A DNA stretch of 64,000 nucleotides from Megaustenia siamemsis (Eukaryota; Mollusca; Gastropoda; Stylommatophora; Ariophantidae): the NCBI GenBank assembly GCA_032433765.1, contig JAVIAB010000092.1, positions 67,403,666 through 67,467,665 of the forward strand, given 5' to 3'. This document shows positions 10,796-21,974 of this stretch, piece after piece. The notes under the pieces are model-generated. The model had not been told where the DNA came from, did not search any database, and saw only the letters and a program-made list of their open reading frames with translations. Numbering within the stretch: position 1 is the stretch's first letter; each line of letters starts with the position of its first letter. The translations under genes and the position numbers were made by a program.

Positions 10796-11480
10796 GACAT
10801 GCACACACAAAGATAGGAGATGTGACCAACACAGACATGCACACAGCGATACGAGGCATGATTAACACTGACACACATCAAGATATATGACACATGACTA
10901 ACATAAATATGCACATAAAGATATGAGATATGACTGACATAGACATGCACACACAAAGATATGACACACGCCTAACATAGACATGCACACAAACATATGA
11001 CCAACATAGACATGCACACACAAAGATATGAGATGTGACTAACATAGCCATGCACACACAAGGATATGAGATGTGACATACACAGACATGCACACACAAA
11101 GATATGAGATATGACTAACATAAACATGCACACAAAGATATGAGATATCTAACCCAAACATGCACACACAAACATATGACACATGACTAACACAGATACA
11201 CACTAAGATCTGAGATATGACTAAACACATACACACATAAGATATGAGACATGATTAACACGGACACACCACGATATGAGATATGACTAACATGATACAC
11301 ACCAAGATATGAGCCATGGCCAGCCCACACACACACACACAAGCTAAGATATTAGCCATGGCTAGCACAGAAACACATCAAGATATGAGCCATGGCTAGC
11401 ACAGAAACACATCAAGATATGGGCCATGGCTTCACCGTAAAACACCCAGAAATGTACCATGTCCAGCGCAGAAACACATT
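10796..11480 (-). repeat. 36-bp minisatellite inside MiniRetro copy 2 (~19 units)
   Basis: The minus-strand unit reads like CTTTGTGTGTGCATGTCTAT followed by GTTAGTCATATCTCATAT. Units near 10.79-11.27 kb are close to each other; beyond 11.28 kb they diverge (GCACAGAAACACATCAAGAT, ATGAGCCATGGCTA). The array abuts the EGF-type pseudogene. Open frames repeating CVHVYVSHISYL are products of the repeat, not proteins. Confidence 0.9.
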
Positions 11481-11489
11481 GAGGTATCC

Positions 11490-13014
11490 ATATGCTTGGG
11501 TTTGTTGTAGTACTCTTCTGAACGTGGGAATCATCGACATACAAGACGCAAGCCCCGATTAACTGTTCACATGTTTCGTTCAAACAGTTGTCCGGAGATT
11601 TGAGAGCGCAGTCTGACCCGTAGAACGTTCCCTTTCATGTACAGTTCCCGGTTGACTGTTCACAGGTGTCGTTGAAACAGTTGTCCGGACATTTGAGAGT
11701 GCAGTCTGATCCGTAGTGCATTTCCTTGCACGTACAGTCTGTTCTTTCCGGGTCACATATGATGTCACAGCCATCAGAACACGTCTGTTTGCACTGTAGC
11801 CCAAAATTACCATCAGGACAAGTGTCACTACAGGTGTAGCCAGGACGTTTACATTGTAGGCATTTTCCGGATTTTTCCTCGCATAAATGATAGACACTAA
11901 GACAAGACCCGGAGCAGTCGTGTCTATAGATCCCATGTGAACAGTTGCCGTGACACGTACCGATGATGACGTTGTAGTCTTTGAAGCACACACTTCACAC
12001 TGCACAAAACGACCAAGAATTCCCGTCCAGACAATAGGTGTCTGTAAATGTTTGCACCTCACTCACAGTCAGTGCACTGTCGGCCTCCGAAATGGTCGGT
12101 GAGAACTCAATCTTAATGTATGCCATTGTCGCGTGTGTAGTGACTACAATAGTATTCACAGAAATGTTTGGGTATGATATATCATTATACTTGAACACTA
12201 CACCGCCACTGACAGAGAAAGCCTGTAGAGTGGCATTCTTTACCCGAATCATAGTGCCAGCTCGATGATAAATTCGAATGGTGTGAGTCTTCTGGGGCGT
12301 GGCATAGTTCATATAACAGTAAACAGAATTGGTTCCACTTCTTAATTGTGTGTGTGTGCAGTCATTGTCATAGAGATTGGTCTTTGTTTTGCCATTAACT
12401 GCGGCCTCTGGTCTACATCCGTCTCCTGTATAACAAGCACTAAATGTGTCGGTCTGGTTTGTGTTCTGTTTGAGAGCCACATTCCGACCCCCGCCAATGT
12501 AGATGGAGCAGATATTTGCAACTATCGCCCCTTCAATCCGTAACTTGTTGATCAGACCAGCCCCAGAGCAAAAGACATCTCGTGCGAACTAACTACAAAC
12601 CGTGATTCATTGTTACATGAGGCAGAACCATTTAATTTTACCGTGAAACTGTCCGGATATTTTAAGTCATTCACATAAATCCTAAACCAGGAGAACGGCA
12701 AAGATTTATTGAGAGTTGCCTCAACTGATGTAGAATATGTGTCTGGATTACATGTGGTGTCGTTGTTATCAAACAGGAAAGTAGATTCAGATTTTTGGGC
12801 ATATTTGTAAACGAGATACAAGTACTGTCACTGGGTCCGAAATATTCGTGCTGACAACTGTCATTGTTTGGGCATGTCCCTGTAGTTTTGTCACAAACTG
12901 AGTCATTATAGCGGTGACATTGTAACGTACAATTCGCCCCAAACCAACCGGCTGCACAAATTAGGTCATTAACTTTCAAGGTCGCGAACGAAGCCAGCAG
13001 AGTAAAGACTTCAT
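11490..13014 (-). pseudogene. EGF-repeat / galactose-binding-like receptor pseudogene (MEGF/scavenger-receptor-F type)
   Basis: The only host-type gene recognised. In reading order: a candidate ATG at 13014 directly after a splice-acceptor-like CTGTAG, with a hydrophobic stretch shifted one frame; an EGF-like unit (AGWFGANCTLQCH, VCDKTTGTCP, 12.96-12.83 kb); a spacer domain (DNNDTTCN, SWFRIYVND, 12.79-12.60 kb); INKLRIEGAIVANICSIYIG leading into a fucolectin-like galactose-binding-like domain (GGGRNVALKQNTNQTDTF, NDCTHTQL, 12.56-12.03 kb); then EGF repeats (CPDGNFGLQCKQTCSDGC, CTCKEMHYGSDC, 11.99-11.54 kb). Breaks: frameshifts near 12.83 and 12.58 kb, in-frame TGA at 11992-11994 and at 11635-11637, the latter where the preceding repeat has cysteine. 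No membrane segment is seen. Such proteins usually sit at the cell surface in recognition or engulfment roles. Introns or sequencing error could explain some breaks; four together favour a pseudogene. Confidence 0.75.
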
Positions 13015-13850
13015 CTACAGCGGTGGTTAACGAACTGTGTACAAACATTTATTATCAAACCCGTGGTACATTTCTAAAAATCCGCCAACTCGCTGTGATA
13101 ATAGATAGCGTGATGTTCAAAGTCAACATTGTTCAAACCATGGCTCGGACGCGAACAAGTTTCCATGTTGGTGCGTCCCATGACGTCAAAGTATCCATTC
13201 AAAACTTGATGAACTTAACTGCCGATTGATTGTTGGGATGACCGCAATATGTCTACAGTACACCCGACTCGTTGATTAACCACTACTCTACAGCGGCTTC
13301 CTCTCCTTGTTTAAAGTAAAAGTTGAATTTAAGAAATGGAAAACACAAATCTTAAAAAAAAAAAAAAAACAAAAAAACCAGACATTTAAAAGTGAAATGA
13401 ACTTCAACAATTTCCCCTAGTGGACCAACTAACTACTGGAAAAAAAGTCTCGCAACCATTCTAAAGTAGGTAAGTGTACACTGTGGACTCTCTTCACTGA
13501 CTGTTCTAAATGGCACAGGTTGCTATCTCCAGACAAAATTAATTATAACTGGAAAATTTCTTACTTAGACCGTTAATCTTCATTTTAAGACAAGTTTGAT
13601 TGAATCTACAAGTGCAAATCTCGATGGTATAGCTCTTCTGATTTCATTAAATGATGTTCTGCATGTCGTGCTGTATTGTGTCCCGTCACATCACTATATA
13701 ATATCAAAATATAAACAAAACAATACTATTATTTACCATATCATACAATATAATAGTGTACTATAAACTACACAATATACATATAGAGGAAATATATATA
13801 ATATGTACAATTCAATACTATATATTACACTGCACTGTTCGGTAAATTAC
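13015..13850. other. 5' side of the pseudogene and unexplained DNA
   Basis: No coding signal was found upstream that would supply a signal-peptide exon with confidence. A CRE-like TGACGTCA occurs near 13181, which may be chance. AT-rich from 13700. Confidence 0.4.
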
Positions 13851-13853
13851 ATT

Positions 13854-15092
13854 CATCATCATCAAATACCATGCCTGCTGGCGTAGGTGACCATGTCTCT
13901 CCAGAACTTTCGATCTCGACATATTTATCATATCTGTTGTTTACCTTCTGCCAAGTCATTCTCTTAAGCTGTCTGGTATCTTTTCTTTTTGCTTCCATCT
14001 ATCTCCTTGTCCCTCAATTTTCCCAGTTGTCAGAATATATTCCAGCTGTTCCCTTCTCATTGCATGGGGCCTCAGTAGCCTAGTTGGGAATGATTATTGT
14101 TTCTTCCTAAAATTTGAAATTAGCTCTACCTTTGTATTGACCTCTTTCATAACATTTTTATTACTCTTCTTAGCTGTCCGTGATATTCTCAATATTCTTC
14201 TGTAAAACTCCATTTCTACAACCTCCAGTGATTTTCTTGTCTGTTGTTCTAGTATACATGATTCGCATCCATATTTTAATACTGGCTTCACATAACATTT
14301 AAGAACTAATTTCCTTGATTCAATTGTCAAAAATGGATTGCACAATATTTTTCTAATTTGTTGGAAAGCTGCTTTTTCCAGAGCTATTCTGCATCTCACC
14401 TCTGTTATACATCTACTATCTGAGGTTAACATTGTTCCCAGATATTTAAATTCATTTACCTGTTTTAATATTGTTCCACTTGTTCTAATTGTACATTGCG
14501 ATGATGTCTTTTTTGTTGTTGCTATCATTACTTCTGTCTTTTTGCTATTAAGGATGAGTCACTTCTTGTTGCTTTCCTTCACTATAATGTCAAACATTTC
14601 TTGTAACTCGTTTTCATTCTTAGCGATTAAAACTGTATCATCAGCACACCTCAGATTATTTATATTATGACCTCCAACTGTTATTTATGGTATGCTCCTT
14701 TATGAATCTTACAATAATCTCACTATACATATTAAATAAATCTGGTGGCAGAACACAACCTTGTCTTACACCCTGTTTTATTTGTTGAAACATTCCCAAT
14801 TGATTTCCAGTTTTTATGGCCGCTGCTTGTTGCCAGTACATGTTCTTTATTATTCTTAGACCTTTTCGTGTCTACATTTTTTGTCTTATAAAATTGTGAT
14901 TATTTTTTGGTGCTTTACTTTGTCAAATGCTTTGGTATAATCTAGACAATATATGTATAGATCTGTTTTCACCTCTATGGCTCTTTCTACTAAAAATCTT
15001 ATGATGTATTTGGCATTGTTCGTACCTTTACTTCCAATAAAACCACACTGTTCATCACTCATTTCTGAACTGATTTTGTTTCGCACTTCCTT
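13854..15092 (-). mobile_element. LINE-A copy, 5'-truncated (RT palm to tail)
   Basis: Read on the minus strand: NKISSEMSDEQCGFIGSKG, LDYTKAFDKVKHQKIITIL (fingers/palm), degraded sequence around the ADD motif near 14.64 kb, KQVNEFKYLGTMLTSDSRC, ESRKLVLKCYVKPVLKYGCE, TRKSLEVVEMEFYRRILRIS and the (TGA)n tail at 13854. The upstream end falls just before NKIS, so it is truncated. Frame breaks occur between 14.53 and 14.88 kb. At about 14067-14089 a piece identical to the SINE-3 head replaces a few LINE bases. Confidence 0.9.
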
Positions 15093-16845
15093 GTGATAGA
15101 GTGAAATATCAATGTAAAAGTACACATACACATACACAAGAGTGCTGAAATACACATTTCTGTCCAAAAAAAATGTAATTAAAATGAAATCATTACAAAG
15201 CGGGTGATCCAACACTACAAATTGCTGGCAAACTGTATCTTTGTATACTTTGCTACCATTCAGTTCTCATTGAAGTGTGAAATCGAACTTTAAAAAGAAA
15301 TGTCAGTAAATAAAGTTATATTTATGGCCGAAGTTCCATTTCTGGACAGTCAAGTTTCGGTAAAAGTGAAATTAACAAAAGCATTCACTAGTAGCCAACT
15401 TTCCGTTCACAAATGAACCAAATGTCACTTCATGTTAATTTTACAAAACTGTATCTGACGTCAACAGGCGAGAGCTTCGGAGTTAGTCAATTTGAAGGGG
15501 TATAAAAAAAAATGTGTACAAAAGTGGGACTGATTATTGCCAGTGAAACGAAATTCTTCTGTATAATATGAAGGTGTAATCGAAAACAGAACCGGACACA
15601 AGCACTTTCAAAACTCAGAACACCCATGACTGCTTGTTTTATTTGCAAGAATGAATTGAAGCTTTGGGCTGTTCTACATTACTATACAGGAAATTGAAGC
15701 CTGAGCGTCGTCCACTTATAATTCTGAACCTATAAGCGATATTCTGAGTGCTTGTCAAAGATAGTTTGTCAGGTTCCCTTGCAACAATTTTGTCTTATGC
15801 TCTAATGTCACTTAAACTCATTTTCTATAAGCAAACTTTTGACCTATTCAGTTCACGTTATCGACTAGTTTGAGGGTTTCATGCGAGGTTAATGGAGTAA
15901 TTTGAAAGATATCACACAAGCTGGAAAAATGTTCATCTTTCTTGGCTGACAGAATTGTTTGTTTTAAAAAAAAAAAACCAATCAATCTGCTACATTTTAC
16001 AATTATTTATATCAGTTGCTTGCGTTTGTCCATTTATCTTTTCAGTTTCAATTTTTGTGGTCGTTTTAGTTGACAAGTTGTCGACTCGTACATCTGTATG
16101 TCTGCGTTTCTGCCTGTCTGAATATCTGAATGCTGCCTCTTATATCTCTCCCTTTCTTTCTCTCTCTCTCTCTCTCTCTTTCTGTGATTGTGTGAGTGTA
16201 TACATACATTCATATACATACATGTGCAGTGTGCTATAACCAGCTTATCATAAATAATTTGTTTTATATTCTCAACAAATGATAATGGTACATAATCAAG
16301 AAAGTAGACATTTCATCAAAATTAAATCTAAAGGGCGTCCAACAAACTATTCAGTATAGATGGACTAGAAGCTCTAAATCTCAATACATCATGTTTTGAT
16401 TCGGAAAAAACATCCCCCACGATAACACCTGAGCCTTTATGTGGGTGTCTCAATGTCCTCATATTTTAACACACTCTGACAACAATTATCATAAAGAGAC
16501 GATAAATGATTTGGAATGCATCTAAAGTCTAGACAAGCGTTCAGAATACCACATGCTCATTATGAGGAAAACTGTAAAATTATAATATTTCTAAGGTTTA
16601 TTCTCAAATATGACAGCTATCCTAGTTATGAAATAAAAATGTCAGCATTTATTCTGAAATTATATACTATGCTTCCACTTTTCATTTCCACCTGCTAAGC
16701 AAACAATGTTATACACAATACATTTATTTACATATCACCGGTCGTACAAAACGTTCATAAACATTGTTCATCCAGTAAGTATGCCCAATATTTCTTCACT
16801 TACTCTATCGCACAAAACCTTCCATGATTCAACGTCTGACCTGTG
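15093..16845. other. No gene seen
   Basis: Mostly unique-looking AT-rich DNA. A short (CT)n run occurs near 16158-16180. Frames over 60 codons here lack domains. Confidence 0.5.
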
Positions 16846-16849
16846 ACTT

Positions 16850-17190
16850 TGAAATACTTATGCATCAACACCAAATTCGGGTAATACTCAGATACCTGAC
16901 CCAAGCATGTATTGTCGACTGCACTGGGCATTGAGCCACTATTGGGAAATACTTAGCATGACCCAAACTTACTGTAGCCTTCAGTGGGTTTTTAGACTCT
17001 ATAGGGAAGTACTCTTATACCAGATCGAAACATCTCGTGGCGCCTCCACTAGGTATGTAGACTCTCTTGGCTATTACACGAATACCTGATCCAAACACCT
17101 CGTGGCGCCTGCACTGGGTATGTAGACTCTCTTGGCTATTACACGAATACCTGATCCAAACATCTCGTGGCGCCTGCACTGGGTATGGAG
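16850..17190 (+). repeat. 65-bp minisatellite (~5 units, last two fresh)
   Basis: The unit contains GCGCCTGCACTGGGTATGTA, GACTCTCTTGGCTATTACAC and GAATACCTGATCCAAACATC. Two units at about 17038-17167 are nearly identical. Three upstream units are recognisable but diverged, keeping the CACTGGG and the ATACTTAGCATGACCCAAA-type segments. No coding role is inferred. Confidence 0.8.
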
Positions 17191-17578
17191 CCTCTGTTCT
17201 TCCTTTTATTTATTATTTTAGCTCAATAGAAAATTATCGAAACGGCCAGAAACAGGATAAAAGCAGTAACGATAGTTTTCTCTTTTAGTAACAGAGCAAT
17301 GAAAGATACTTGGACCAGGAAATGTCAAGAATTCGAATAATGAAAACCACGATCAGAAAACATTGTGTCTCAATCAGATCTTTCAGAATTAAAGCAAGAA
17401 AAACCCTGAGGTACTTAACGTTGGTGATAACCAAATTACAGAAACTGTACACAGAGCTTACACTTTCAATTAGTGCGTGCCACTAGTAAATAAATAACGC
17501 CCCGAAAAGAAACTCAGGGCTACAAGATCACTAACACAATTGATAAAATCACGCCCAACAAACGGTATGGACATCTTC
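17191..17578. other. No gene seen
   Basis: Unique-looking sequence between two tandem repeats. Confidence 0.4.
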
Positions 17579-17668
17579 GATCAGGACATTACTCTTGTTG
17601 AGTTAAAATATCAGGACATTACCCTTCTTGAGTTAAAAGATCCGGACATTACTCTTGTTGAGTTAAAA
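17579..17668 (+). repeat. Three 30-bp direct repeats
   Basis: ATCAGGACATTACTCTTGTT followed by GAGTTAAAAT occurs three times in tandem with one to three changes per unit. An A-rich AAAT/AAAG run follows at 17680-17730. Confidence 0.85.
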
Positions 17669-17939
17669 TCATACCCAAAAAAAATAAATAAATAAATAAA
17701 TAAAAAAGAAAGAAAGAAAGAAAAAAAAAAGTATGACTGCTGGGCCAGATAGACTTACAAAAGAGATTATCTCTAATCTCTTAAACCACAAATTCTCCAC
17801 CATCTCATTAATTTTTCACAAAAACTTGTATAGAAAACACATTTCCAGCACAGAGGAGGGAAGTTCATACTCGTCCCAAAGGGTAAGCCACTGAGTAATG
17901 ATGCAAACTACATACCATGTCTTGACATCAGATATAGTA

Positions 17940-18115
17940 TGAAAGGCAGTGTGTAGTCATTGAGTTATCCAGTTATTAAGTTACTTGCAGGTCATCATCA
18001 TTGCACTCCATAGTTGCTCAGACCTCCTCCTCAGCATGTCAGTGTCCTGCAACTGACGACTCTAGTTCTTTATTCGTTGACAAGTCTTCTTATATTTACT
18101 AAGTTTCTCGCGTGG
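17940..18115 (-). mobile_element. LINE-H 3' relic
   Basis: The minus strand keeps sequence matching the C-terminal end of the LINE-H copy at 51.92-52.09 kb: GAGAAACTTAGT, ACTTGTCAACGAATAAAGAA, then CAACTATGGAGTGCAATGAT. The frame is destroyed. It lies directly before the LINE-F relic. Confidence 0.65.
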
Positions 18116-18139
18116 TCATTACATAAACCCGAAACCTTG

Positions 18140-18600
18140 AAAACCAACCAATCCAGTTTAAAAAAAAAAATAGACCAGCAGATCAAATTTACTCAAGAGA
18201 TTGAAGACGGCTCTCAAAAACACAAGAAGGTATTAATAATATTCATTGATCTCAAAAAAGTCTATGATTCGGCATGGAGAAAAGCCGTCTTTACAAAATG
18301 CAAAACAAACATAAAATGGAAGTAATTCGATAAAGGACATCCTCTGTAACAAAACGATCTAAACAATATTCATGGATCAACATCAAAGCAAAGAACCAAG
18401 AAGGTAAGTTTACCGCAGGGTTCGCCCAAAAATTTACACTGTCCTTAATATTTATTAAAGAACTACTGCGTTTTCATTACATGTTCCAAAGCAATCTTCG
18501 CTGATGACCTAGTCATAGTTATTCGAAGGCCGCGATATCACTGCGAACGAATGGAAATACATAATTGCTCAACCGCCCGTGCCAGTGGAATCATCCACCT
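18140..18600 (+). mobile_element. LINE-F RT relic
   Basis: Plus-strand RT fingers/palm motifs: QIKFTQEIEDGSQKHKKVL, IIFIDLKKVYDSAWRKAV, a degraded LPQGSP at about 18415-18430 and IFADDLVIVI at about 18500. This combination resembles jockey-like non-LTR RTs (inference). It is broken by frameshifts, and everything after ADDLV is lost. The last segment (about 18525-18600) matches Rep-G at 31.84-31.91 kb. Confidence 0.75.
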
Positions 18601-19451
18601 AGCTATATGAACTGTTATGGAGCTAGCATGCTATTTTTCTGAAGTATAGTCAAGATGACTACAAGTCCCAGCTTAAACAGCTTACATTTTCATAACTTTT
18701 TTTAATATGGCAGAAAATTGAATATTTAAAATCTGAAAGTGTCAAAATATTATATATATATATATATATATCACACGCACACACACGCACATATGATGGA
18801 AATGATGATTGATAGTACAAGCACTGTCAATAACAAATGGTGTCACATTTCAAAGGTTTGTATATAAACTGCTAATTTGATATTAAATAAAGCAGCTGTG
18901 AGATGCGTCACAAATGTAGTCATCGAATTTTCCTTCCTCCTTCCCTCCACCCCCAGATTCATTAAACAAAATAATAATCTCATTATTTAAATATCCTTGA
19001 TAAGGTAGAGTGGATTTGATTGGCTAGCAAATTTAAAACGCAATTAAATAAAAGTGTACTTGGATACGTCTAACAGCTTGTATAACAGGTTCGTTTACCT
19101 GCCTGTATATGTGCTTATGTCAAGCATACGTCTAACGTATTGCAACTCCTTCTGTAAGCATCAATTTATTGGGACATGTTTTTAGTGAATAAAGGTTGCA
19201 AATTGGGGTAAACACAGCACACGGATAGCTGGCTAGTGCGTGATGAACATGCGTTAAGTGTCGACATCCATGTCCAAATGCGTTTTAATGAAATCATGGA
19301 AACAACATAGACGCAAGCATCTCGTTAAAACTTCCGCTTAAATAAGTGTCTTTATTGTTCTATGTAACTACATTTCTTTTTATAACAACTCCAATTGCAT
19401 TACTTCAAAATCAGCATTTTTTGCATTCTTATTTAGTTTTACATGGATATG

Positions 19452-19492
<41 letters not shown>

Positions 19493-19711
19493 TGTATGTC
19501 TATGTAATTATGGAAGAGCTTGAAAGAGCTAAGACAACAAGAGGAAGACAAACTACTGAGAGATTTTATATGGATTGAAACAAATCGAAAGTAAAGAATA
19601 TACATCTTGGTATTATTTCTCCGACTCTATACATAAATAATAAACTCGGGAGATCATAATAATTTCAAACGTCATTTAAACTAATTGTGTCATATAATTA
19701 CATTTCCTTTC
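18601..19711. other. No gene; two (TA)n runs
   Basis: (TA)n tracts at about 18752-18770 and 19453-19489. The remainder is unique-looking. Confidence 0.5.
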
Positions 19712-19722
19712 CTAAGAAATTT

Positions 19723-20046
19723 TTTTTTTTGTGTTCGCCAGTTTTGACCCCTGACGAAGTCCTAGAGACTAGGGACTGAATTTTGTGTGTTAATCCGTTT
19801 TTCTCTGGCATCCGTGTGCACAAGGTCCCTCGCCACACAGGCAGTTAACTCCGTCTTCGGAGATACTCATGTTTTTCAGTGCATGAGTAACTGACGTTTC
19901 AAGCCAGGCCTCGCTGCTGAGACCAGAGGTGGTTGTCGCAGAGAGAAATCATAAATAAAAATTCCAACTGGTGCAGCCGAGATTTGAACCCACAACCTCT
20001 CTGTCTCAAGGCCAGCGTCTTGCCTCGAGACCAACAAGTCCTTCTT
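19723..20046 (-). mobile_element. SINE-2 copy
   Basis: The minus strand starts near GGACTTGTTGGTCTCGAGGC, with a B-box-like GGGTTCAAATCTC. The body continues through ATTTTTATTTATGATTTCTC, GTCTCAGCAGCGAGGCC and CTAGTCTCTAGGACTTCGTC, and ends at GGCGAACAC plus an A-tail. Imperfect flanks CTAAGAAATTT (19712-19722) and CTAAGAATTT (20047-20056) look like a target duplication. The second copy is at 41.35-41.66 kb. Confidence 0.85.
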
Positions 20047-20162
20047 CTAAGAATTTCATTTACAATAGTCCAAGATCAGCATTATTTCTTTTCTATTCGG
20101 TTTGTTATTTTATTTCACGTGCGCATGCGTGCATGTATTTGTAGATATTTGTATATTAATAT

Positions 20163-20216
<54 letters not shown>
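20163..20216 (+). repeat. (GA)n microsatellite
   Basis: An uninterrupted AG run of about 53 bp. Any frame through it is spurious. Confidence 0.95.
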
Positions 20217-20218
<2 letters not shown>

Positions 20219-20485
20219 ACGAGTGAGAGAACGGATATTTATTTCTAAACCCAAATGGCAGAATACAAACTGTTCATTGTTTCTCCAAATCTCTTACATA
20301 TAAATGATAAGTTAGGAAAATGGACAATCTGAAATCGCACTAGGTCTACCCATACGATCGTAAGTAATTGCATTATATGAGCGATAACAAATAACTAATA
20401 AATCTTCAAAGTCGCAATAAAAATCACTTGTGAAGGATAGGCATGATCGCATACAATAGGAGCTAATCTTTGCATAGTAAAGTAT
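20217..20485. other. No gene seen
   Basis: Unique-looking DNA before the SINE cluster. Confidence 0.4.
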
Positions 20486-20562
20486 GTAAGTAAAGAGCCC
20501 CGTCGCGCCAAGTGGCGTGTTAGTGACCATGAATTTTGGGGTAATGTCGTCGGTGTACGCCC
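20486..20562 (-). mobile_element. SINE-1 3' fragment
   Basis: Contains the reverse of the SINE-1 end: CGTCGCGCCAAGTGGCGTGT, then TTTTGGGGTAATGTCGTCGG. It is cut at the junction with Rep-D. Confidence 0.8.
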
Positions 20563-20564
20563 GT

Positions 20565-20795
20565 TACATGGATCCTTTGCCTGCCATCACGGAGTGGGGA
20601 CCATAATCGGCACTACTAGTCGGCTGCTCTCACAACACCATCCACCAACTCCTCTCATGGCTTCACGTAACCCTGATAGGTGGGGGGGGGGGGGCGCCTA
20701 AACGGTAGGTAATCTTGCCCAAGGGTGTCCCGAAGACTAGCGAAGGAAAGGAGACGTCTCTCTTCCTTTGGGAGGCGACAACTCCACCCTGGGGG
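20565..20795 (+). repeat. Rep-D copy 1
   Basis: Matches 46.85-47.07 kb in the same orientation: GCCTGCCATC-CGG-GTGGGGACCATAA, CACCATCCACCA, TGGCTTCACGTAACCCTGAT, AAGGGTGTCCCGAAGACTAG and GGAAAGGAGACGTCT. A poly-G run sits at 20681-20694. It is noncoding and of unknown family. It joins SINE-3 directly on its right. Confidence 0.8.
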
Positions 20796-21125
20796 CCTCG
20801 GTAGCCTAGTTGGGAAAACCACCCGACTGGACTATCGACATTCGGACAATCCGTGTTCGATTCCGGCTGGGAACAGTATGAATTGTACTCGTTGTTGGAA
20901 AAAGAAAAATACCCACACGGTTGACCCAGCCGTTTGGCAGAAATTATTACCAGGGTATTACCATGGGGAGGTGAGGAATGTCGCCTCGCATCTGAGTTTC
21001 GATGCTTCAGGCGACACTGTTCAGAAATCCCCGAACATTTCTGGATATGCGGACGAGCACATATGGGTGTAAACTCGCGTGCTAAGACGCCGGTTCAAGT
21101 CTCGTACTTTACCTTTACCTTTAAC
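20796..21125 (+). mobile_element. SINE-3 copy, full-looking
   Basis: A tRNA-like head with A-box-like TAGCCTAGTTGGGAA and B-box-like GTGTTCGATTCC, then GTTGACCCAGCCGTTTGGCA, GAGGTGAGGAATGTCGCCTC and ACATTTCTGGATATGCGG. A second GGTTCAAGTCTCG lies close to the end, before repeated CTTTACC. Partial copies occur at 25.5 and 34.7 kb. Confidence 0.85.
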
Positions 21126-21139
21126 ACAACCCCGCAAAC

Positions 21140-21410
21140 CGTGGAAAAGTGTAAATCCCAAGAAATAACTATTACATTAGGGGATTTGAATACAAAGGCA
21201 GGAAAAGCTAAAGTGCAAAATGTGAATGGAAGATATGGCCTAGGAGAGACGAGCAGCAGAGGGGATAGATTGATAGATTGGGCAAAGACACATAAAATGA
21301 TTATAGGTAACAAATCTGGTTCAAGCAACATCCTAGACTACTATGGACATGGCAAAGTCTAGACAACAAAGTACATAATCAGATTGTTGTTTTTAATTGT
21401 ACTCTAAGCT
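21140..21410 (+). mobile_element. LINE endonuclease fragment (plus)
   Basis: Encodes part of an exonuclease-endonuclease-phosphatase (EEP) type LINE endonuclease: ITITLGDLNTKAGKAKV, then GRYGLGETSSRGDRLIDWAK and HKMIIGNKSGSSNIL. The catalytic GDLN motif is present. A frameshift follows the asparagine-rich end, and everything else is missing. It faces a homologous minus-strand fragment at 21.43-21.97 kb. Confidence 0.75.
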
Positions 21411-21429
21411 TTCCCACAACTGGTACATG

Positions 21430-21974
21430 AACTTTATTGCAATCTGCTCCTGGTCTAGTTTTCATACAAACTAAACTTTTTTTATAAATATGTTGTTTAT
21501 CACTTTGTAGTCGATTTATATTAAGCGTTGTCTCCTGGGCTTTACCATGTCCATAGAGTTCATGGATGTTGCTTAAAACAGGTGTTTCCTATCATCATGT
21601 TGTGTGTTCTTGCCCAGTCCATAAGTTTATCACCTCTTTCATTTCTCTCTCCGAAGCCATAATAACCAATTACTTCTTCAACTCTTTCATTTCCTACTTT
21701 TGGATTGAGATTCTCTGGAACTATGGTGTCTTCATGTGGTTTGCATTGACGAAGTGCCATATTAAGCTCGTCGTAAATTTATCAACTGTTTCTCTAGTCT
21801 GCTGTTGGTGCATAAACTATATGAGATTGATATTTATTGGCTTTACATTCAATTTCACTAAAAGGACTGTCAGATATTACCCAAAAGCATTTCACTATTC
21901 TTGCTCTTTCTACATCCAAGATGATACCTACTCCTCTTTGGTGTTCACTACTTCCAGAACAGATGATTTTATAA
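21430..21974 (-). mobile_element. LINE endonuclease fragment (minus)
   Basis: Minus strand, upstream to downstream: GVGIILDVERARIVKCFWVI, KANKYQSHIVYAPTAD, then in another frame VGNERVEEVIGYYGFGERNE and DKLMDWARTHNMMIGN. The GDLN motif has decayed to ENLN. It is clearly the same family as the plus copy to its left, so the two form an imperfect head-to-head pair. Confidence 0.75.

Noticed and set aside
10753..11236. Minus-strand frames repeating CVHVYVSHISYL
   Set aside because: Translation of the 36-bp minisatellite; similar frames appear at 33167-33572 in the same repeat.
11580..12062. 160-codon minus-strand frame over the receptor pseudogene
   Set aside because: A shadow frame; the cysteine-rich EGF reading is in the other frame (11635-11991).
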